From Lineolata rhizophorae (Eukaryota > Ascomycota > Dothideomycetes > Lineolatales > Lineolataceae): a stretch of 44,377 bases of DNA. Under the pieces are notes generated by a model. It worked only from the letters and a program-made list of their open reading frames with translations, was not told the DNA's origin and did not search any database. The position numbers were made by a program, and so were the translations under genes. The stretch's first letter is position 1. Every line of letters begins with the position of its first letter. Of the stretch, positions 23,055-31,675 are shown piece by piece. The stretch spans positions 1,144,109-1,188,485 of the forward strand of contig MU001678.1 in the NCBI GenBank assembly GCA_010093515.1. The letters run 5' to 3'.

Positions 23055-23782
23055 TTAAGCATCATTTGAAGCTCCAGCAGCTTGGGAACCAGCCTGACAT
23101 GTCCGACTGTTGTGTCCTTCAATGCCACAGTGACCACATCGCCTTCTTTTGGTGGTGACGCCCACCACGATGGGAGCATCCACCAGCATTTCTTGCTGCA
23201 ATTGAGCCTCAATGGTAGGATGATGGACCAATTCCCTTCCTTCTAGCATGCTGAGAGGTCTCTGAGTGCTGATATGCTTCCTCTTGCGCTGCCGACGTCT
23301 TGAGAGCATGTCATTTGCCTCTCGGAGATGGCGGAGCTCCTCCGCCACCAGCACCGTCAACTTGGCCTGTTCCTCTTGGCCCTTTCTCAATTGATCCAGA
23401 GCATCCAGAATGGGTGTTGGAGAGCTATCTTGATGTCTTTCAATCCGTTTCTTGATCAGCTGTGTCTGACAGTCGAATTCCTGGTGGTTGTGGGGTGTCT
23501 GAGACTCCCAGGCGGAGGGATGGACCAGAGGAGGTGTTGGAGTCCTGAGCTTGATATCCAGCTTCGAAATGACATGATCGGGATCCAATGGCACCAACCC
23601 AGAGCCTCTGAAGGCTCCTCGGATGTTGTCAGGTGTAAATGCCTTGAGAAATGAGGTTTTGAAGGCTGGTAAGAACTGCTCTTTTGAGATGTGCTTGATC
23701 CGAAGCCTCATGAGCCTGCTGATCTCAGCACCATAAGCCACTTTCAATGGCCCAAAACACCCAACATCCAGTGGCTGAGTGA
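23055..23782 (-). CDS. DDE_1 transposase, C-terminal part (rest in gap)
   Basis: The readable part begins TQPLDVGCFGPLKVAYG, the diagnostic block of pogo/Fot1 DDE_1 transposases; its Asp is likely the third catalytic acid. Next come the conserved stretch AFRGSGLVPLDPDHVISKLD, a charged helical region and a C-terminal CCHC zinc knuckle (CGHCGIEGHNSRTC) just before the stop at 23055. Such knuckles are frequent in fungal members. The N-terminal helix-turn-helix DNA-binding region and the first two catalytic acids would lie in the unknown bases. No stop interrupts the 242 visible codons. Confidence 0.88.
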
Positions 23783-24737
23783 NNNNNNNNNNNNNNNNNN
23801 NNNNNNNNNNNNNNNNNNNNNNNNNNNNNNNNNNNNNNNNNNNNNNNNNNNNNNNNNNNNNNNNNNNNNNNNNNNNNNNNNNNNNNNNNNNNNNNNNNNN
23901 NNNNNNNNNNNNNNNNNNNNNNNNNNNNNNNNNNNNNNNNNNNNNNNNNNNNNNNNNNNNNNNNNNNNNNNNNNNNNNNNNNNNNNNNNNNNNNNNNNNN
24001 NNNNNNNNNNNNNNNNNNNNNNNNNNNNNNNNNNNNNNNNNNNNNNNNNNNNNNNNNNNNNNNNNNNNNNNNNNNNNNNNNNNNNNNNNNNNNNNNNNNN
24101 NNNNNNNNNNNNNNNNNNNNNNNNNNNNNNNNNNNNNNNNNNNNNNNNNNNNNNNNNNNNNNNNNNNNNNNNNNNNNNNNNNNNNNNNNNNNNNNNNNNN
24201 NNNNNNNNNNNNNNNNNNNNNNNNNNNNNNNNNNNNNNNNNNNNNNNNNNNNNNNNNNNNNNNNNNNNNNNNNNNNNNNNNNNNNNNNNNNNNNNNNNNN
24301 NNNNNNNNNNNNNNNNNNNNNNNNNNNNNNNNNNNNNNNNNNNNNNNNNNNNNNNNNNNNNNNNNNNNNNNNNNNNNNNNNNNNNNNNNNNNNNNNNNNN
24401 NNNNNNNNNNNNNNNNNNNNNNNNNNNNNNNNNNNNNNNNNNNNNNNNNNNNNNNNNNNNNNNNNNNNNNNNNNNNNNNNNNNNNNNNNNNNNNNNNNNN
24501 NNNNNNNNNNNNNNNNNNNNNNNNNNNNNNNNNNNNNNNNNNNNNNNNNNNNNNNNNNNNNNNNNNNNNNNNNNNNNNNNNNNNNNNNNNNNNNNNNNNN
24601 NNNNNNNNNNNNNNNNNNNNNNNNNNNNNNNNNNNNNNNNNNNNNNNNNNNNNNNNNNNNNNNNNNNNNNNNNNNNNNNNNNNNNNNNNNNNNNNNNNNN
24701 NNNNNNNNNNNNNNNNNNNNNNNNNNNNNNNNNNNNN
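23783..24737. other. Assembly gap (955 N)
   Basis: A run of 955 unknown bases lies wholly inside the transposon and stops eight bases before the right terminal repeat. Gaps inside multi-copy transposons are typical of short-read assembly. Nothing can be said about its content beyond the expected transposase N-terminus. Confidence 0.99.
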
Positions 24738-24744
24738 GTCAGGT

Positions 24745-24793
24745 TGGTGGGAGTGCCACTCGCTTGGGAATGCCACTCGCTTGTGGATTACGT
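24745..24793 (-). repeat. Right terminal inverted repeat (49 bp, two sub-repeats)
   Basis: Read on the minus strand, it matches the left end base for base but has only two copies of the 17-base unit. TA follows at 24794-24795. Confidence 0.88.
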
Positions 24794-24795
24794 TA

Positions 24796-25887
24796 TTTGT
24801 ACTTGACGAGCATCTGAAATCTGCACGATCTAGTAGTCGAATGATCAATCCAATTTCCAAGCAACAAAAAAACAGGTACAGGACGCTAGTAAAGGAGAGC
24901 TTTTAGAAGGCACGATCACCCTTTCCAGAAGTTGGTGTTTTGAAAAAATTCGAAGGGGAATTGCCAGCACTCCTTTTAGCCGTTAATGGCCATCCTATGC
25001 CGGTCTAAACTTCGCTCCGATTAGAGGGGTCTAAATGATGGCAGTGCGGACTAGAATCGACGCGTCGTCCTACGGTTAGCTTTCCCATCTCCCACGCCAA
25101 AGAACGGTTAAGCCTACCGCTTTCGTCGGCGCATTGTCCTAACTGTGGCCAGGGCAGGACATTCAAATACCGGCAGCGACAAACGCACAACAGCTGTAAT
25201 TTTCTACGCGTTGGTCTTCAGTTGCTGATGGTCACATCTGGAAGGACAACCTTGCTATAAAAAAAAAATCCAGTATAAGTATATGGTCATGGACAAATGA
25301 AAACTTTCCGAAGAAGGCTTACCTCTTTATGGCAGACCATAGTCTTGCTCTGCCATAGTTAGTCTTAAAGCGTCCAAACGAATTCAGAAAGGATTTCTGT
25401 AAGGGATGTGCTGGTCATACTGAACCGAATCTTACCTTGCAGCTTCCAAGAGTCGATATCTTGCGTTCTTTGGTGATCTTGGCGTCGGCTGCGGATAGGA
25501 TAAAGCGTGAATTATGTTTCATTCTTGCGTAAAATCAGTCTAACATTAAGCCTGGAGCGAACGTTTCCAGCCGCAGAAAATCTAGGGGCTCCTGAGCTGT
25601 TCAAATATTGAATAGACTGAGTTCACTCAGGTAACTAGCATTTCTATCATTAAATTACGCCGACATGTCTTGCGCCGATTTCAGAGCTACGAGACCGAGC
25701 TGTGTACGGAGAGTGAAGCTCCTCTTGAAGACGACTCTTGACTCCACGACGAAACGATCGTGCTCTATCAGGCCAAAGGTGCGGTGTAAGAGGGTTCTGG
25801 TAAGCGCTCCAGAAAACTAATGAATATCATGCTTCGTTGAATTTCAACAGCCGTAAACAGTACAATAAAGTGATGGATAATTCTATT
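24796..25887. other. Gene-free spacer, AT-richer towards the right
   Basis: I see no coding region in this spacer. It lies between the transposon and the 3' end of the minus-strand membrane protein gene. The sequence is AT-richer from about 25190 onward. Confidence 0.5.
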
Positions 25888-26637
25888 CTAATCTAAGGTT
25901 GCCACCGCAATTGGATTTTCGACACTGAAAAACGTGCCGTCATTCGTCGGTTTAAGCCAGCAATTTCCGTAGTCGCGTGGCAGGCTCGACGTCAGATCTG
26001 GATTGTACGCAACTCCGAAACAGGAGCCGGCGCCATTATTGTGGTTGTAAGAGCCGCACGCGTCTATGCATGCGTCAAACGAGTACGCCGTGAGGGCAAC
26101 AATATCTGCCGGCCCGCCCTGGTATCGATAGTCGACACCGCATCGTTTGGTGAAGCTGAAGGCTGTCGGGGTTTCGTAAGACGTGTCGTTTACGTTTGGG
26201 CAATCGAGGGTAGCGAAGCCTTGGGTTGGAACCGCGGTTACGGCGACGGTAGTTGTGGAAAAGGATGTCGTGGCAGAGGAAGCCGAGTTGGTGGTGGAGG
26301 CCTGGCCAGGACAAGAGCTGTAGTCTGAAGAGTCACTGCTCATCGAGACAGCAACGGCGATAAGGGCCCCAATAAGGCCGACGATGATCGCCACGAGGAC
26401 GCCGAGGAAGGCGAACGTTGCCTTCTTACCCCATCCAAAGAGGCTTGCTGATCTTGACGGCGCTGGGTAAAGATGCGTAGGCGCGAAACTTTCGTTGGTT
26501 TTCGGTCCGGGTCCGGAAACTACTTCGATGTTTCCACTTGACGATACCACCTGCGCGGTGCCATCGGGTTGGAGTTCGGCCCAGTTCTGACCCGACAATT
26601 TCGGAGGCGGCGAAAATGATGGAGCAGGGAACGACAT
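25888..26637 (-). CDS. Single-pass membrane protein, Cys-rich ectodomain
   Basis: An intron-free frame of 249 residues. A Pro/Ser-rich N-terminal part of about 70 residues with a basic WGKK end is followed by one membrane helix (about 72-98), a Ser/Thr-rich linker (about 100-138) and a domain with cysteines at 146, 166, 190, 194, 206 and 226. The pattern FDACIDAC...CFGVAY...CWLK resembles PAN/apple-like modules seen in many fungal surface proteins, which bind carbohydrate or protein. The charge around the helix suggests the N-terminus is cytosolic and the Cys domain outside or in the lumen. No enzyme motif is visible; the function is unknown. The start is the only ATG that keeps the N-terminal region and has a stop upstream nearby. 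Confidence 0.75.
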   Translation of the reverse strand: MSFPAPSFSPPPKLSGQNWAELQPDGTAQVVSSSGNIEVVSGPGPKTNESFAPTHLYPAPSRSASLFGWGKKATFAFLGVLVAIIVGLIGALIAVAVSMSSDSSDYSSCPGQASTTNSASSATTSFSTTTVAVTAVPTQGFATLDCPNVNDTSYETPTAFSFTKRCGVDYRYQGGPADIVALTAYSFDACIDACGSYNHNNGAGSCFGVAYNPDLTSSLPRDYGNCWLKPTNDGTFFSVENPIAVATLD

Positions 26638-29105
26638 TTTTTGGACAGAGGCAAGGAACTGTGAGTTGCGCTAGATGAACACTTAAGTTCAACAGCCGGG
26701 TGCGCACGATAGCATGGGAGACATGCTATGCTGGGAATGAGGAAATGCGCAGGTGCACGAAAGGAAAGAAGGATGGCTAAACAAGGAGTAAGGAGGCGGA
26801 TTCGAGGAGGCAGCGCATTGGTTTTAGTTGCGATTCAAGTTGTTCGCTAAGATCGTAGTTTGGGGTCCAAAACAGCACGCTGATCGACGCAACAGAATCC
26901 TTCGGGAGTACATGTGGCTGTGCATGGCCACGACCAATCTGTCGGATCGTTTTAGCCACGGGTGGAAATTTGCAAAGGGCGACGGAATATGCGACCAATT
27001 TGCATGCAACTCGACTTGTCCTGCGAAACCACCATGATAGCGGTATTGCTCGTGCAGACAAACATACAATCAGTTGACCCACTCCCACAGAAGACAAAAG
27101 AAAGCTGCGAGCATACTGTACTACCTATGTACCTATGTACGCATTCAGCCGCCAAGCCACCAATTCTAGGCGCGGTCTATTTTCGACTAGCATCGCGGCC
27201 AGGCAATAACGATTGGCGGAGGCCCCATTGCATTCTAAGCGCCAGCCTTACTGAGGTTCCACCCATGCTCCTTAAGGCTGATATGTAGTTCTGTCAGATT
27301 CCTGTGGAGATTTGGAATGGGAATGCTGAGTCCACTGACATTGGAAAAGGTGCGATCTGAGCCTGCATAAATACATAGGTGGGACCACTATCAGGGGTCG
27401 GTAAACTAAGCCTGAATAGGAGACCCGACACATTCGACAAGTTCAGAGACCGATGTGTTAGGTTCGATTGCTACCACAGACTTATTTGGCGTAGTCTGTA
27501 CTAATAGCATGTTGAATGGACGATTACACAATCAGCTAATAGATAATCTAAGAAAACCCTAGATGTCCTAAAGTAATTCGGCTTGTTCATTGACGAACGA
27601 AAATATACATTTTGTTACTATATAAGCAGTAACTTAATATAGAATTAATAGTCGGTCACGGATACCCAATAACTTAAAACAGCGGACTTGATTTACCACG
27701 ACTTTATAATTTTGCCGCCAAATAAACTAGATTCGTTCGGCGGCGAATGAAAGCTCAAGTCCAAACATACATCTAAAAATACTAGTAGACCACACCGTGA
27801 CCGTGCAATTATTTGTTCGCGTCAAGGACTTACTAGTGAGGCAAACTCAATCAAACTGTACGTACAGACTGCTGTCTAAAGCAATTTGCCCCAATCGACA
27901 CTCGTCAGCCTCAAGACGGGCGCCTCGGAATCAAATTCAACTGCACATGGCTTGACGTGCTCATCGTGCCATTGTGAAAAATAATAAAAAATTTCGAGGA
28001 ATGGAGCGCCAGAATTTCCGTGTGGGAAGGAAGATTAATTATGCCAACAAAAAAAAAGCAAAAGCACTCTGTCGAAGTACTTGTGGCATTGATTCATCAA
28101 ACGGAGTAGAGAAATAGAGGCGGTGAAAATGAATGTGGGTTTTCCGACCCTTGGCTGGGCATATGTCATAAGTCCGCCGTAGGTATGCGTTTCAATAACC
28201 TGAATATTAAAGCCTAGAAGTTTCTTTGCTTGATTATAGGGCACTATCAAAACGTACGCATCCGTGTCTGTGTACGGACAATGAAAATAAACAATCCTGT
28301 AGCAAGGCGAATAGCGAGAAGATTGGGTAATTAAGGATGAATCGTACGAAGCGTAAAAGTGAGGCGGCAGCCATAAACAAGCGAGGGGAAATGAAAAGCC
28401 CGAAAGGCAGAGAACAGTCATAACTCTCACGTACTTTAGCCATTAGTAGGAGAGAAGGTTTTGCTCTTTATGCTCGGCCTAAGGCCCCCTTTGCAGCCCT
28501 CAGGGATGCTAAAAGGACAATAACTACAACAGAGAGGCCATACAGTCGCGCCGAGAAAAGAACATGGTTCGGTCTGGCCCTAGAATTCAAACAAGAATGT
28601 CGCAGGGAGAAATCGCTTCGCCAGTGAGTCAAAGGGTGAAGATTTAACCGATCAAGGAAAGAATCACGCTGAATGAATTCGACTGGAAGGTAAACCTCCA
28701 GGAGAACGTTCTCGAAAGTCAGTTACCGTGCATCAAAGTATTCAATCCAGTCAATTACTTTCCACTAGAAATGCCGTGAGAAAGAGTTGCAAATAACCGT
28801 GTAGAGTCAAAATACTCGGAGATTAAGCCTGGGTAGAAGACTTTCAAACAAGAGTGTAGAGTTAGTCTTTACATTCCAATTGCTAGTCCATACGTGAGGT
28901 TGACGTCAGTTTATCATACTATTCGGCAGAGTAACATTACTATAGTGGGCAGCTTACGTCGCATGCTCGTAACAGTCGAACGGTGCTGGACAGCATTTTA
29001 CAATTTATTCGGTGCCTAAATTACATACTGCACTTGGGTTCTATGACGACTCTAATCATCTCCGCCGGAAAGCTAGTGGACATGTCTAGGAAGCTTTGTT
29101 CTCAA
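26638..29105. other. 2.4-kb gene desert, AT-rich centre
   Basis: No convincing gene is seen. Composition drops to clearly AT-rich between about 27300 and 29000, with many TA dinucleotides, unlike the genes on either side. Frames here, such as 28035-28430 on the minus strand, show no domain. A decayed repeat altered by repeat-induced point mutation is one explanation; no element family can be named from what is left. Confidence 0.5.
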
Positions 29106-30568
29106 TTACCCGTCTGATATATTTGCTATATCTTCGACATTATCTTCATCCTCCTCTTCAACGGCGAACGTCAGAATTGCCGCAACTCCTCCTAAGCTCT
29201 CTAACCTCTTACCACTTTCATGAGCGCTACTCAGCACCCTGACCTCTCCGCCTTCCATCTCCTTCACTTTATCTACCAAAGTGACCCATCGCCTTCTCTC
29301 CGCTACATTGTTGCTCCTGAACAGCGCGTTGCTTATCAGTAGTACGCCACCTCCCCTGCCGCATGCGCCCTTCTCGACTGCATTTTCCACTTCACGCGGC
29401 CCGTACGTAGCGCGTCCATCATCCAGGCGCAGCATCTTGAAAAACCGGTCCATTAGCCCGCTTTCGCGTGCGTACCGTGTGTCAGCCAATTTGCTGGCAA
29501 TGGATGGCGAGGCTATAACTTCAGCGAGTGAGTGCATATGACCGGTCGAAGAGTGAGCGACGAGAACACGAAGAAGTAAAGCTAGAAGGGGCTTGCTAGC
29601 GCTGCGCTGCGCGGTTTCTTTGATGTAGGTGTGGAAGGCCGAGGCCGTGAATCCTGGGGAGGCAAGAAGTAGAGGGAGGACGGTTGGGTCGGACGTGGAC
29701 GCTGATGGGGGTGTTGAAGGCGGATGATTCGTGACGATGCCATTCGTATTGAATCTCTTCTTTGCCGTAGCGCCGCCAGATGCTGCAGTCGAGCCAGCCG
29801 CCGACACAGGAGGAAGTTCCATGTGTCTCAAGAGAGTGCTAAGCACTGTGTCAAAGAATTTGGCTAGCGCCTTGTCTTGTTCGCTCTGCCCGCCTCTCCT
29901 TTTGCGCGGAATCGGCACTTCGACTCGCTGCCTTAGCAACGTCTGGTGCTCCGTGATTAAGCAAATATTCGCTAGCCCGTCTTGCATGACGACGGCCCAG
30001 ATTTGGGCTCTCCGTCTGGCATCCGTTGCCTCTTCTAGCGTCGCTAGCGCTATGCTGTCCCACCCGCCTACGACAACGGACACCCTATCCGTTGCATCCG
30101 CCCCAGAAAGCTGCACACTTCCAACGCCACCGCTTTCGTCGCCTTTTATGAGCGTAAAGTTCCGATTCAGTTCTAGGTCGAGGGTGTGGTACGCGCCAAG
30201 TTTGACAAATCGGTTTTCCTCGGCAACGCGACCAGATACGTGCAACTGGCCGGCATCGGAGTCGAAGTCGGTGCTCGTGACCCGTAGCGTCAGGACGGTG
30301 TGGACACGGTTCGAGGTTGTGCTTCCTACGGCAGTCTCTTGTTGAACGCGGCGAATGGCGGAGGCGCGGACGAGGTCATTAGGGGAAATGAGGTTGTAGG
30401 CATGCCACTAAGGACTAGGTCAGTGAGGATTGTACGACTTGTCTCTTGCGCGGGGCGTTCCGGAGGGTAGGGACGGCGAGAACGTACCATGTCCTCCGGC
30501 TCTTCCGGCAAGAGAACGGCGCTGCCAAATCCCGTGCGTTTGTCAATATCTTGCTTAATGAGTTTCAT
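29106..30568 (-). CDS. DOM34: DOM34/Pelota ribosome-rescue factor
   Basis: Two exons, 30568-30488 and 30407-29106, give 460 residues; the 80-bp intron (GTACGT...TAG) falls between codons. The N-terminus MKLIKQDIDKRTGFGSAVLL and WHAYNLISPNDLVRA are characteristic of the Pelota N-terminal (Sm-like) domain. The central eRF1-like domain has VVMQDGLANICLI, PRKRRGG (about 194-200) and SPGF (about 277-280). The C-terminal domain includes LMDRFFKML and YGPREVENAVEKGA. There is no GGQ, as expected: DOM34 with HBS1 splits stalled ribosomes without hydrolysing peptidyl-tRNA. An unusual Ser/Thr/Ala/Pro-rich insertion of about 40 residues precedes SPGF. The acidic tail is typical. It is divergent from RPS19. 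Confidence 0.93.
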
Positions 30569-30852
30569 TGTGGAGGCGCTTGAAGATTGAGAAACGGGGC
30601 GAGAAGGGGAGCGGAAGGACGATGAGTTGGCGGGACTTTATCGATAAAACGTCGAGAAATCTTGGCGAGAACGAAGCGAGGCATCACGTGTTGGAAATGC
30701 TTGGCATTGTGGCACTTTCGGCTCTCCAAGGCGCACAATCCTAGCGAGCCGCACACCTCAAATTTGTTCCCTCCCGCTCGCCTCGTAGCAAGGAACGTCT
30801 CTCAACCAACACACACTTCCGTTCCTGCCGGCGCATCAACAACATTGCAACC
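30569..30852. promoter_or_regulatory. Shared divergent promoter, DOM34 and RPS19
   Basis: Only 284 bases separate the two start codons, so both promoters must lie here or overlap. No TATA box with confident spacing and no known ribosomal-protein box is recognised. The part next to RPS19 is C-rich on the plus strand, as often seen upstream of highly expressed fungal genes. Confidence 0.6.
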
Positions 30853-31675
30853 ATGCCTGGAGGTGTCAGCGTCCGCGATGTTGAGGTATGTCGCCCCCTT
30901 TTCCCGGCTGGGCCCCCGCTAAGGGACCGTTTCATCGATACATGAATCGAAGCGACCGAAGCTGACACTCATATTAGGCCCACAAGTTCATCAACGCCTA
31001 CGCCGACTTTCTGAAGCGGCAAGGCAAGCTGCCCATCCCAGGTCCGTTAGCCTGAACCTGTCTGGCGGCAGCGTTCCGACCACCAAGCCTCCACGGGCGC
31101 CGCTTTTGCCGTAGCTCCTCTGCATAACTCTGCCTGAATCCCGTAACGGGGGGATGGGAAGCACCACATGCCAAAGGAGAAGCGTCTAATTACTGACATC
31201 TCGGTGCTCCATCTACAGGCTGGGTTGACACCGTTAAGACATCGCACGCCAAGGAGCTGCCGCCGCAGAACATTGACTGGTACATGACCACTCCTTTGCA
31301 CTTCCATTAGCTTCGGTCACACCCTTTGGCCATTCGAGCGAATTGAATGTCGTCTAGTCGTGCGCTGACACTCGTGACTCAAGGTTCTACGTGCGCGCTG
31401 CTTCTGTTGCTCGTCATATCTACCTGCGCAAGACCGTTGGCGTCGGCCGAATGCGCAAGGCCCACGGTGGCCAGAAGAACCGCGGTTCGCGCCCCTCGCA
31501 CCACGTCGACGCGTCCGGCTCTGTGGACCGCAAAGTCATGCAAGCGCTCGAGAAGATTGGCGTGCTTGAGCAAGATGAGGACAAGGGAGGCCGCCGCATC
31601 ACGGAGCAGGGCCAGAGGGACTTGGACCGCATCGCCATGAGCACGATTGAGCAGGAGGAAGAAGACGAGGAGTAG
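30853..31675 (+). CDS. RPS19: 40S ribosomal protein S19 (eS19)
   Basis: Four exons, 30853-30885, 30978-31041, 31219-31279 and 31384-31675, give 149 residues, normal for eS19. Introns are 92, 177 and 104 bp and keep the frame. The protein reads [51 protein letters not shown], then [20 protein letters not shown] and [15 protein letters not shown], matching eS19 from end to end. eS19 sits in the 40S head and is needed for 18S rRNA processing. A short acidic C-terminal tail (QEEEDEE) follows. Three introns crowded near the 5' end are common in ribosomal protein genes of filamentous fungi. Confidence 0.95.

Larger units (their letters stand above)
22932..24793 (-). mobile_element. Fot1/pogo-type (Tc1-mariner) DNA transposon
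   Basis: The element is bounded by terminal inverted repeats starting ACGTAATCCACAAGCGAGTG and flanked by TA at 22930-22931 and 24794-24795, the target duplication of this superfamily. It encodes a DDE_1 transposase on the minus strand. Its length, about 1.86 kb including 955 unknown bases, is close to the usual 1.8-2.0 kb of Fot1-like elements, so the gap size is plausible. The readable coding part is open and the ends are clean, which suggests a fairly recent insertion. Activity cannot be judged because more than half of the transposase is hidden in the gap. Confidence 0.88.

Noticed and set aside
23691-24906. Plus-strand frames of about 370 codons across the gap
   Set aside because: They are made almost only of unknown bases; the genuine coding strand of the element is the minus strand.
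28035-28430. 131-codon minus-strand frame in the AT-rich desert
   Set aside because: The hydrophobic, Cys/Tyr-rich translation has no signal-peptide logic or family likeness and is probably chance.
26638-29105. A named transposable element in the AT-rich desert
   Set aside because: Composition hints at decayed repeat DNA, but no terminal repeats, target duplication or protein remnant could be identified, so no element is called.
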